Virus record (IMG/VR): IMGVR_UViG_3300050016_000038
Coordinates: 1 to 25,391 of that record
Length of the DNA stretch: 25,391 nucleotides
Direction: 5' to 3' (one strand)
From: a virus
Position 1 is the first letter of the stretch. Every line of letters starts with the position of its first letter. The notes under the pieces are model-generated. The model searched no databases and was not told the origin of the DNA. It was given only the letters and a program-made list of their open reading frames with translations. Shown piece after piece: positions 6,884 through 13,456 of the stretch. The translations under genes were made by a program, and so were the position numbers.

Positions 6884-7392
6884 TGCGCCTTGTCATCAAT
6901 GTGCCGTCGGGTTTCGTCCTCTCCTACGGCAAGAAGAACTTGCGCACGGTGATGCGCCGGGCTGGGGCTGAGGTAGCGGCTGCGGCTCGAGCGCTCCTGC
7001 GGGCGTCAAACGGCGGCGGCCGGTATTACGCGGTGCGCCACAATGGTGGGCTCGAGCTGCACCAGGCGTCTGCTCCCGGTCAACCACCGGCCTCGATGAC
7101 GGGTCAACTCGCGAGCTCAATCAGGGTCAAGGTCAACCGCACTGGTGATGGCGTTTCGGTCAAGGAAGGCCAGTTCTACGGCAAGTTCCTGGAAACGGGC
7201 GCACGTGGTGGTGGTCCCGCTCGACGCAATCGACGGGTGCGTCAAGCCGGCCTCACGACGATATTCCCGGTCGGCACCCGCATTCTTGCGCCGCGGCCGT
7301 ATCTGAGCGCTGCCCTGGAGCAGAAGGAAGCCGGGATCGCCGCCGACATCCAGGCGAGCGTGCTTCAAGATATCGAATTCAAGACGAGCTGA
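6880..7392 (+). CDS. HK97 gp10-like neck / tail completion protein
   Basis: This 170-residue protein starts at ATG 6880, overlapping the previous stop by four bases. Family marks: an N-terminal helix with 'LRTVMRRAGAEVAAAARALLR', the 'PPASMTGQLASSIRVKV' turn (in many relatives P..TG.L..SI), 'FYGKFLETGARGG', and the closing 'ILAPRPYLSAALEQKEAGIAADIQAS', very typical of the HK97 gp10-like/tail-completion family. Such proteins sit at the head-tail junction and help the tail join the head. Here it ends the head module. Its last 14 bases overlap the 3' end of a reverse-strand gene. Confidence 0.85.
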   Translation: MMRLVINVPSGFVLSYGKKNLRTVMRRAGAEVAAAARALLRASNGGGRYYAVRHNGGLELHQASAPGQPPASMTGQLASSIRVKVNRTGDGVSVKEGQFYGKFLETGARGGGPARRNRRVRQAGLTTIFPVGTRILAPRPYLSAALEQKEAGIAADIQASVLQDIEFKTS

Positions 7393-7606
7393 GCTTGTCA
7401 GCGGGATCGCCGTATTCTGATTCTAGGTTTTCCAGCCGGAGCACCTCTCTCAAACAAGAATGACATACGATACTAATGCTGTAAGTCGGCGGCCCATAGC
7501 GGCCATCCTCGCATTGATCCGCGCCATCTACGTCGAAAATATGAAAGTCACTGTAGGAAAACGGCGCTTTGCATAAAGGGCAGTAAATCGCCACCGGATC
7601 GGCCAT
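7379..7606 (-). CDS. Reverse-strand zinc-ribbon-like small protein (moron-like)
   Basis: This 75-residue protein on the reverse strand starts at ATG 7606 behind AGGGAGA with normal spacing. It has Cys9 and Cys12 (CPLC) and Cys48 and Cys51 (CHSC), plus Cys32; two CxxC knuckles about 36 residues apart fit a zinc ribbon. I do not recognise a family. The gene lies between two forward tail genes: its 3' end overlaps the stop of the gp10-like gene by 14 nt, and its start is 52 nt from the tail terminator start. Local GC is about 48-55% (lines 7441-7620), against about 70% in a 60-nt sample of the previous gene, which suggests later acquisition. It may be an accessory (moron) gene expressed from the prophage. 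Confidence 0.7.
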   Translation of the reverse strand: MADPVAIYCPLCKAPFSYSDFHIFDVDGADQCEDGRYGPPTYSISIVCHSCLREVLRLENLESEYGDPADKLSSS

Positions 7607-7658
7607 CTAAACTCTCCCTGGGCATACAGATTTCATAGTACCTCAAGGGGGCGTTCTA

Positions 7659-8477
7659 ATGAACCTGGACGCTCTCATAACTCAGCTTAAAACCGTCACG
7701 ATCTTCAACGGCAACGTCGCCGGCGCAGCTGAGTACGAGAAGGGCGTTCAGGACCAGGCTTGGTTGAATTTGCCGGCCGCCTACGTCATCCCGCTCGACG
7801 ACGAACCCGGCGAAAACCTCGATCTATCTGATAGCCAGCAAATCAGCGTCGAGCGGATCGGCGTCATCGTCGTCTTTAGCAATGCCGATGCGGTGGCCCT
7901 CGGTGATCGTCGCGGACAAGCGGCAAGCTCGCTTTTTGAACCTACCAAGTGGGCGATATTCAAGGCGCTGATCAACTGGCGGCCGGATTCCTCGGTTGAA
8001 AACCCAACCGTGATAAGTGCGACCGACCCCGGCGCCGATCACGCAGCCAGGGGGCTTTATTATGCCGGGGGCAGGCTGATCGGCTTCGACCTCGCGCGGT
8101 TGTTCTACCAGTGGGATTTTGCGCTCGAGGTCACGATCACCGACGACGACGGCTGGAAGGCCACGGGCGTCCCGCTCAACGAGGCGGATTTCCGCATCAC
8201 CGGCGAGCTGATCTGGCTGACGACAAACGCTATCACGGCGGCCGGAAGCCCGGTTCTTCATCTCGGCACGGCTCCGGCTATCGACATTCGAGGGTATGGC
8301 GCCAAAGACCGTATGGTGCTTGCGCTTGGCGTCATTCCAGCTGACACGACGGTTCTCAGCGTCAGCGGTACGACTGTGACCCTCTCGGCCAATGTTCTCG
8401 CGCCCGGCATCGGTAATGGCGATGTGATCGAATTCTACCCGGTCTTGGCCGGCGAGAACGTCGCGCTGCCTCAATAG
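7659..8477 (+). CDS. Tail terminator-like protein (Gp37 type) with C-terminal beta extension
   Basis: This 272-residue protein starts at ATG 7659. Residues 1 to about 165 fit the Mu-type tail terminator/Gp37 layout: a short N-terminal helix, then 'LPAAYVIPLDDEPGENLDLSDSQQISVERIGVIVVFSNA', a long helix with LFEPTKWAIFKALINWRP, and strands leading to 'FYQWDFALEVTITDDDGW'. Residues about 188-260 form an extra beta-rich segment (ITAAGSPVLHL ... VIPADTTVLSVSGTTVTLSAN ... GNGDVIEF) that clearly resembles an inserted segment in the tail sheath at residues 55-125. The protein should cap the tail tube and sheath at the head-proximal end. Its stop abuts the reverse-strand gene's stop with no spare base. 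The family call is moderate and rests on pattern and on position before DUF2635 and the sheath. Confidence 0.78.
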   Translation: MNLDALITQLKTVTIFNGNVAGAAEYEKGVQDQAWLNLPAAYVIPLDDEPGENLDLSDSQQISVERIGVIVVFSNADAVALGDRRGQAASSLFEPTKWAIFKALINWRPDSSVENPTVISATDPGADHAARGLYYAGGRLIGFDLARLFYQWDFALEVTITDDDGWKATGVPLNEADFRITGELIWLTTNAITAAGSPVLHLGTAPAIDIRGYGAKDRMVLALGVIPADTTVLSVSGTTVTLSANVLAPGIGNGDVIEFYPVLAGENVALPQ

Positions 8478-9002
8478 CTATTCGGGTCGACCAAGCGCAC
8501 GCTCGACGGTCGCCTGTTGTTCTTCGGTGAGCAGTTGCCAGGGGTCTTGGTGGTAGTTGCGAAACGCCTGCTCTCGGCCATCTGGGGCGCAAGCATATTG
8601 AACGTGATAGACCGCGTTCGCCTCGATGAAGAGATCAATTGACCAATTACCGAACCTGATCGTCGGCTCGTACACCTGCCGCCAATCGGCATCGTTCGCC
8701 GTGCCGATCTCGCCGTTCTCGACAGCCGCGAGGATCGCGGTTTTAACCTCCTCTGCCTCGATTGCCATAGGCAGCCGAATTGCCGATATGCGCTCCAGCG
8801 CATCGACCGCCACGAAATAATCGATGCGTCCTGGTTGAGTGGCCCGTGTCTCGACCTGGACATCGCCAGCCGCAAGCCCGAGCTCGCCGCAGATTTCGTC
8901 AGTCGCTCCCCTAATCGTGGAAGCCGGGAGCGGCTCGAATTGCATAGGAAACCGCTTGTGCAGCCGGTGCATTACCTCGGCCAGAAGTTGGTTCTGGGTC
9001 AT
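8478..9002 (-). CDS. Reverse-strand hypothetical protein inside the tail module
   Basis: This 174-residue protein on the reverse strand starts at ATG 9002 behind AAAGGAG. It has no signal peptide, no membrane segment and no recognised family. The N-terminal part is helical (MTQNQLLAEVMHRLHKRF). The centre is mixed alpha/beta and acidic. The end, DPWQLLTEEQQATVERALG, looks like a short helical motif that could bind a partner. Its stop directly abuts that of the tail terminator gene (8477/8478), and its start is 55 nt from the DUF2635 gene, so it fills the gap between two essential tail genes exactly. The forward strand in this interval has only poor open frames. It is likely an accessory gene with its own expression. 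Confidence 0.7.
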   Translation of the reverse strand: MTQNQLLAEVMHRLHKRFPMQFEPLPASTIRGATDEICGELGLAAGDVQVETRATQPGRIDYFVAVDALERISAIRLPMAIEAEEVKTAILAAVENGEIGTANDADWRQVYEPTIRFGNWSIDLFIEANAVYHVQYACAPDGREQAFRNYHQDPWQLLTEEQQATVERALGRPE

Positions 9003-9057
9003 CGTTTGGTAGCTCCTTTGTCACCGCAAATTCTACCTGAAATCAAGGAAATCCGCC

Positions 9058-9288
9058 ATGTACGTGATCCCCGCGCCTGGGCTGTCGATCGTCGACCCGG
9101 ATCGACACGACGTAATCCCGCCGGAAGGCCGTGACGTGCCAGAGCAGCCTTACTGGCATCACCGGTTGCGTGATCGAGATGTGACGCTCAAACCGGTGCC
9201 GGTCATCCTGCCGCCGCCAGCACCAGCACCGCCCGTGCCCCCCGCGCCGGCCACTGATGCCCCGCGGACGAAGGGTAGCGACGCCTAG
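9058..9288 (+). CDS. DUF2635 family small tail protein (Mu gp38-like)
   Basis: This 76-residue protein starts at ATG 9058 behind AAGGA. The opening 'MYVIPAPGLSIVDPDRHDVIPPEGRDVPEQPYW' split as MYV.PAPG, DP, LPxEGR.VP and YW is the DUF2635 signature. Members sit just before the sheath gene in Mu-like phages, as here. The C-terminal half is a Pro/Ala-rich tail (VILPPPAPAPPVPPAPA), longer than usual. The molecular role in the family is unknown; a tail-assembly part is likely. An 88-nt leader follows before the sheath. Confidence 0.88.
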   Translation: MYVIPAPGLSIVDPDRHDVIPPEGRDVPEQPYWHHRLRDRDVTLKPVPVILPPPAPAPPVPPAPATDAPRTKGSDA

Positions 9289-9307
9289 CCTCTAAACACC
9301 GCCCAAA

Positions 9308-9376
9308 TGCTGCCTGGGCAACAGCACCGCTAGCGTCGGATGACGCCGGCCATCCATCTCGAATGGAGCCCGTCAC
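9308..9376 (+). promoter_or_regulatory. Two-hairpin leader, copy C (tail sheath gene)
   Basis: The leader shared with the capsid gene. P1 has a TGCTG/CAGCA stem (9308-9312, 9322-9326) around the loop CCTGGGCAA; compared with copy A, one C-G pair has become T-A while the loop stays almost the same. After the linker CC comes P2: an outer GC/GC pair, an internal loop TA/CG, then GCGTC (9333-9337), loop GGAT, and GACGC (9342-9346). A GGAG ribosome site then precedes ATG 9377. The two-sided changes support an RNA structure. Confidence 0.65.
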
Positions 9377-11161
9377 ATGCCTGTCCCGTTTCAGCAGATC
9401 CCGGCCAATATCCGCGTACCTCTCTTCTATGCGGAGGTGGACCCGAGCCACGCCAACACCAACGAGCAGACCTATCGATCACTGCTGATCGGCCAGCTGC
9501 TGCCCAGCGGGACGTTGGCGTCGGTTGCCAACCTGACGACCAATGCAACCACGGCATCGGGCGCAGCCGTTTTGCATTTCGTGGCGGGACCGGTCGGGGT
9601 TGTCCCCGGCATGGTCGTCACCGACACGACCGCGCCCACGGTCATCCCGGCGAACACGACCATCCTCTCGGTCGACACGACCGCACATACCGCGACGATG
9701 TCCGCGAACGCAACCGGTGCGGGTGTCGGCGGGACCGATGCGCTGGTGTTCACCACGCCCTACACGCCAAACCCGATCCTCATCACCAGCAAGACGCAGT
9801 GCGACGGGTTGTGCGGCATCGGGTCGATGCTATCAAACATGGTCGCGGTTTATCGGGCGAACGACGCATTCGGCGAGATCCGCATCCTGCCCCTTCCCGA
9901 CGATCCCGCCGCTACAGCGGCAACGGGGACGATCACTTTCGGCGGTACCGCAACCGCGCAGGGCGTTCTCTCGCTCTACATCGACGGCACGCTGATCCCG
10001 ACGGTCATTACCACGTCAATGACGCCGACGCAGATGGCGACCGCCGTTGCGGCGAACATCAATCTCGCGAGCGACCTTGAAGTGACGGCGTTGGCGTCGG
10101 CAGCGGTTATTACCCTCACGGCGCGCAACAAGGGCGCGGTCGGGAACGATATCGATTTCCGCCTCAACTATCTCGGTTCTATGCAAGGCGAGGTTACGCC
10201 TGCTGGCGTGACCGTAGTGCTCTCGACCCTGAGCGGGGCGGTGTCCGGCGCGGCGACACTGACAGGGGGCGCAACCAACCCGTCGACGGCCCTCACGACG
10301 GCGCTGAACACGCTTCCCGAGGACAATTACGACTTTATCGCGCAACCCTACAGCGACACGACCTCGCTCGACGCATTCAAGACGTTCCTCAACGACATAA
10401 CGGGTCGCTGGGCGTGGTCGCGGATGCTCTATGGCCATGCGATGACGGCGAAGCGCGGCACTGTCGGCACCCTCACGACCGCGGGGCTGCTGCGCAACGA
10501 TCAGCACCATTCGATCATGGGCTTTTACGACAGCCCGACCGCGCCGCATGAATGGGCAGCGGCTATTGCCGGGGCCGTGGCAACGAGCACCCGCGCCACA
10601 ACCGGTCTCGGGCGCCCGATGCAGACGGTGCCGCTGGTCGGCGTCAAGGCTCCGCCGCGGGTGTCCCGGTTCATCCTCACCGACCGCAACACGCTTCTGT
10701 GGTCCGGCATCTCGACTTTCATGGTTGCGCAGGACGGCACTGTCGCGCTCGAAAACCTGATCACGACGTACCAGCTCAACGCCTTCGGCCAGCCCGACAA
10801 TTCCTATCTCGAAATCGAGACGCTGTACCTCCTGGCGTACATCCTGCGGTTCCTCAAGACGCGGGTGACGACCAAGTTCCCGCGCATGAAGCTCGCGAGC
10901 GATGGCACCCGCATCCCGGCAAACAGCGGCATCGTCACGCCATCGATCATCAAGGCGGACCAGATCGCGGCATTCTTCGATCTCGAAGCCCTCGGGGTTG
11001 TGCAGGACGATGTCGATTTCGTAGACGAGATCATCGTTGAGCGCGACTTGGTCAATCCAAACAGAGTAAATATTCTTTGGCCGGGTACGCTTTGCAACCA
11101 ACTGCGCATCTTTGCCTTGCTGGCACAGTTCCGCCTGATACCTGACTCGCTCGCCGCATAA
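9377..11161 (+). CDS. Contractile tail sheath protein (Mu gpL-like)
   Basis: This 594-residue sheath subunit contracts to drive the tube through the envelope. The N-terminus 'FQQIPANIRVPLFYAEVDPSHAN', 'YRSLLIGQ', 'NMVAVYRANDAFGEIRILPLPD', 'LPEDNYDFIAQPYSDTTSLDAF' and the C-terminal 'LRFLKTRVTTKFPRMKLASDGT' and 'PNRVNILWPGTLCNQLRIFALLAQFRL' parts match the Mu-type sheath family. Mu gpL is about 495 residues. The excess is largely explained by an insertion of about 80 residues (about 52-130) between SLLIGQ and ILITSKTQ that resembles the C-terminal extension of the tail terminator at 7659. The gene lies after DUF2635 and before the tube gene and has the special leader shared with the capsid gene. 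Confidence 0.93.
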   Translation: MPVPFQQIPANIRVPLFYAEVDPSHANTNEQTYRSLLIGQLLPSGTLASVANLTTNATTASGAAVLHFVAGPVGVVPGMVVTDTTAPTVIPANTTILSVDTTAHTATMSANATGAGVGGTDALVFTTPYTPNPILITSKTQCDGLCGIGSMLSNMVAVYRANDAFGEIRILPLPDDPAATAATGTITFGGTATAQGVLSLYIDGTLIPTVITTSMTPTQMATAVAANINLASDLEVTALASAAVITLTARNKGAVGNDIDFRLNYLGSMQGEVTPAGVTVVLSTLSGAVSGAATLTGGATNPSTALTTALNTLPEDNYDFIAQPYSDTTSLDAFKTFLNDITGRWAWSRMLYGHAMTAKRGTVGTLTTAGLLRNDQHHSIMGFYDSPTAPHEWAAAIAGAVATSTRATTGLGRPMQTVPLVGVKAPPRVSRFILTDRNTLLWSGISTFMVAQDGTVALENLITTYQLNAFGQPDNSYLEIETLYLLAYILRFLKTRVTTKFPRMKLASDGTRIPANSGIVTPSIIKADQIAAFFDLEALGVVQDDVDFVDEIIVERDLVNPNRVNILWPGTLCNQLRIFALLAQFRLIPDSLAA

Positions 11162-11201
11162 TCGAGCGCGCCGCTTTACTTCAGAATACAGGAGATAGTC
11201 T

Positions 11202-11582
11202 ATGGCGACGCCCGAGCGGTTAGCCGGCACAGCCTTCTGGAGCGTTGACGGCACGTCTTATCGTGTCGTTGGCGAGGTCGAATGGTCGCCGTCCCAGGTT
11301 GAGCGCGAGTCGCTCAGCGGGATGGATTCCGGCTTTCACGGCTATTCCGAAAAGCCCGTCCCGGCGTTCATGTCGGTGACGGGTCGCGATAGCCGCGGCG
11401 TGTCGGCTGCGGCCTATGGCGCGATGATCGGCGTCACGGTCGTCTTTCAGCTGGCGAACGGCAAGACCGTGATCGGGCCGAGCATGGTTCTGGTCCAGAG
11501 GGTCGACGTCAATTCGGTCGACGCGACGATCCGACTTCGCTTTGAGGGCGAGACGGTGATCGAAAGCGGAGTCGGCGGGTAG
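11202..11582 (+). CDS. Tail tube protein (Mu gpM-like)
   Basis: This 126-residue protein starts at ATG 11202 behind CAGGAGA. The family pattern of Mu-type tubes is present: the opening 'RLAGTAFWSVDGTSYRVVGEVEWSPSQVERESLSGMD', a central 'VPAFMSVTGRDSRGV' and the strand-rich close 'VVFQLANGKTVIGPSMVLV...DATIRLRFEG'. It forms the inner tube through which DNA passes, built of stacked hexamers inside the sheath. It lies directly after the sheath gene, as in Mu. It lacks the special hairpin leader found before the sheath, so it probably relies on the sheath transcript. The length is normal for the family. Confidence 0.9.
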   Translation: MATPERLAGTAFWSVDGTSYRVVGEVEWSPSQVERESLSGMDSGFHGYSEKPVPAFMSVTGRDSRGVSAAAYGAMIGVTVVFQLANGKTVIGPSMVLVQRVDVNSVDATIRLRFEGETVIESGVGG

Positions 11583-11598
11583 CTCTGGGTTGCGGTAG

Positions 11599-12261
11599 AT
11601 GCTGACGATCTGGCAAGAGCAACTACTGCCGGCGAGTTTCCGCGGCGTTCCGTTCGTCGTGCTCGATACCAATCTGCGCGGCGGTCGCCGTGTGGTCGAA
11701 CATTCTTACCCTTTTCGCGACGTTCCGTGGGCTGAGGATCTCGGCCGTAGCGCTCGGCGCATATCCTTTGATGGGTTTGTCGTCGGCGATGATGCCGGGG
11801 CACAGCGCGATGCCCTGGCTACCGCCTGCGAGCAGAAAGGTCCCGGACCTCTTGTTCACCCTACAAAGGGCTTTATTCAAGTCGCCTGTCAGGAATTTGA
11901 AACCGAAGAGCGCTGGGACAAGGGCCGGGTCATCAAGTTCCGCTTCGTCTTTGTCGAGGCGGGAGAACTGCTATTCCCTGGTACCAATACCGACACGCAG
12001 GCCAATTCTACCGCGTCCGCTCTTGGTGTCGATACCGCAGCAAACCAGGATGTCGCCAGTTCCAGTGCGGCTGTTGATGGCTCGCCGGCCCCGACCGGAC
12101 AGGTCGATATCGGGCTGCCGCAAATTGTTGGGCTTACTCCGGCAACCCCGCTCCCGGATCTGGCCGGCTCGACAAATCAGCTGGTGGTCGTCAACAGCCA
12201 GCTTAAACTTAACAGTGTCCCGCCGCTGGTCTCCGGCCCGGCTCTGAACCCGCCGACCTGA
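11599..12261 (+). CDS. DNA-circularization protein, N-terminal half (Mu gpN-like, split)
   Basis: This 220-residue protein starts at ATG 11599. The first about 110 residues match the N-terminal domain of the Mu gpN/'DNA circularisation' family: WQEQLLPASFRGVPFVV, GGRRVVEHSYPFRDVPWAEDLGR, 'FVVGDDAGAQRDALATACEQKGPGPLVHP', then CQEFETEERWDKGRVIKFRFVFVEAG. Relatives continue into a helical C-terminal part in one polypeptide of 400-500 residues. Here the frame ends after a Thr/Ser/Pro-rich tail, and the helical part is encoded by the next gene, in another frame. The two genes are separated by one base (TGACATG). In Mu, gpN belongs to the baseplate hub region. The N-domain assignment is firm. Confidence 0.85.
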   Translation: MLTIWQEQLLPASFRGVPFVVLDTNLRGGRRVVEHSYPFRDVPWAEDLGRSARRISFDGFVVGDDAGAQRDALATACEQKGPGPLVHPTKGFIQVACQEFETEERWDKGRVIKFRFVFVEAGELLFPGTNTDTQANSTASALGVDTAANQDVASSSAAVDGSPAPTGQVDIGLPQIVGLTPATPLPDLAGSTNQLVVVNSQLKLNSVPPLVSGPALNPPT

Positions 12262-12262
12262 C

Positions 12263-13105
12263 ATGCCCGCCAGCTCAACCCTCGAATCCTCGATCGGAGA
12301 GGCCGCAGCGCAGTTCGGCGCGCTGGTTCTGGCGGACGCGCAGGACGCGACGGCGCTCTATCGCGTTGTCTTTGGGCTCAACGACGGGAACGATTACGGC
12401 CGATATTTTGTCGGTCAGAACCCATTGGTAGCCTTTACCGACGCGGCGGGTAGTGTAACTGCCCTGATTGCTCAAAGCGTCACGCTCACCGAAGAGGTCA
12501 AAGCGGCGATTGAAGCTCTGAACGCAACGGCGACCAGTATCTCGGCATTCGGGCCGGCGACATCGGTATTGACCGAGGCTCTCCGGACGGCCTGTGCAAA
12601 TCCGGCCGACGCGGTGCGGGTTCTGATCGCCCTGGCTGGCTTCACCGCGGTGCTGCCGAGGCTGCTCAGCCTGTCGGAACCGATCGGTCAGCAAATCTAC
12701 GTGCTCAGCTCTTATGCGGCCCTGCGGCTTCGGCTGGCGGCTGCAGCGAGCCTCATTAGGGCGACGGCCGATTACATCCCGACCTCACAAGCCGACGCGC
12801 TCTCGCTGCGCGATGCGGTTGCGGACCTGCTCGATAATCTGGCGCTGGTCTGTGCCGATCTCTTCGATGACGCCAGCTACAGAGCGCTTGACGCGGCGCG
12901 GGTTGCGGTTATCGAGGATTTGACGGCACGCGGGGGCACTCTGTCGGATATCGTCGAGCAGCAATTCAACGCATCGCTACCCGCAAGTGTGATTGCGTAC
13001 CGGCTTTATGGCGATGCAACCCGCGCCAGTGATCTCATTGCGAGGAACGATGCGAACCCGCACCCGCTTTGCATGCCGGTGGTTATCGAGGCGCTGGCGT
13101 TTTAG
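12263..13105 (+). CDS. DNA-circularization protein, C-terminal half (Mu gpN-like, split)
   Basis: This 280-residue, mostly helical protein starts at ATG 12263. Its end is typical of the C-terminus of gpN-like proteins: a long helix pair (DALSLRDAVADLLDNLALV), 'ASYRALDAARVAVIEDLTARGGTLSDIV', then 'LPASVIAYRLYGDATRASDLIARNDANPHPLCMP', which matches the family's 'LA.RLYGDA.RA.ELV.RN...HP.F.P' end. It has no N-terminal gpN domain; that is the preceding gene. Its frame opens only 15 bases upstream of the ATG, so a single long ancestral frame is not visible and reinitiation at the TGACATG junction is the simplest view. The two products probably assemble together. The last 23 bases overlap the 3' end of a reverse-strand gene. 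Confidence 0.8.
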   Translation: MPASSTLESSIGEAAAQFGALVLADAQDATALYRVVFGLNDGNDYGRYFVGQNPLVAFTDAAGSVTALIAQSVTLTEEVKAAIEALNATATSISAFGPATSVLTEALRTACANPADAVRVLIALAGFTAVLPRLLSLSEPIGQQIYVLSSYAALRLRLAAAASLIRATADYIPTSQADALSLRDAVADLLDNLALVCADLFDDASYRALDAARVAVIEDLTARGGTLSDIVEQQFNASLPASVIAYRLYGDATRASDLIARNDANPHPLCMPVVIEALAF

Positions 13106-13385
13106 CCTTGGTCTCAAGCCACGCAATCTCAATCGTGAGCTGATCGTCGATCAACCCCATGAGGCACGCGAGACCTGCGGATAGCGGAGACGAGCCATCC
13201 CTAGCGCGGGCATCGTTAGCCAAAATTTTCTTGTCTTCGGTGATGATTTGATCAGGCGTCTTTGTCAGCAGCTTTTCGCTAGTTTCTATGGGCGGGTTTG
13301 GCAGATCCGCGACCGTACATTTTACCTGCGCCATAGCGGGAACGGACAGTCCGACTACGAGGGCGGCGGCGAGAAGAATTTTCAC
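13083..13385 (-). CDS. Reverse-strand small exported protein (moron-like)
   Basis: This 100-residue protein on the reverse strand starts at GTG 13385 behind TGGGAGA. The N-terminus MKILLAAALVVGLSVPAMA, followed by QVK, is a classic signal peptide with a likely AMA|Q cleavage. The mature part of about 81 residues has two Cys (in VKCTV and GLACLM), able to form one disulfide in the periplasm, and ends in a helical, charged tail. No named family is recognised. It sits between the gpN-like and gp44-like tail genes, opposite in direction, and its 3' end overlaps the forward gene by 23 nt. Such exported morons in prophages often change the host surface or exclude other phages; here that is only inference. 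GC is somewhat lower than in neighbours (about 50-62% over three 60-nt lines). Confidence 0.75.
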   Translation of the reverse strand: MKILLAAALVVGLSVPAMAQVKCTVADLPNPPIETSEKLLTKTPDQIITEDKKILANDARARDGSSPLSAGLACLMGLIDDQLTIEIAWLETKAKTPAPR

Positions 13386-13456
13386 GAGAATCTCCCAAGG
13401 CGTTCGATAAATGTGGCTCTCCGGGCAGGTCTGGAAAGCCCCTAAGTGGGTGATAT

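Noticed and set aside
10016-11254. A 412-residue open frame on the reverse strand opposite the sheath gene
   Set aside because: It is Arg-rich and without a family pattern, as expected of a frame opposite a GC-rich real gene.
12248-12262. Programmed frameshift joining the two gpN-like halves
   Set aside because: The overlap window is 15 bases and holds no slippery heptamer or downstream stem; reinitiation at TGACATG is simpler.
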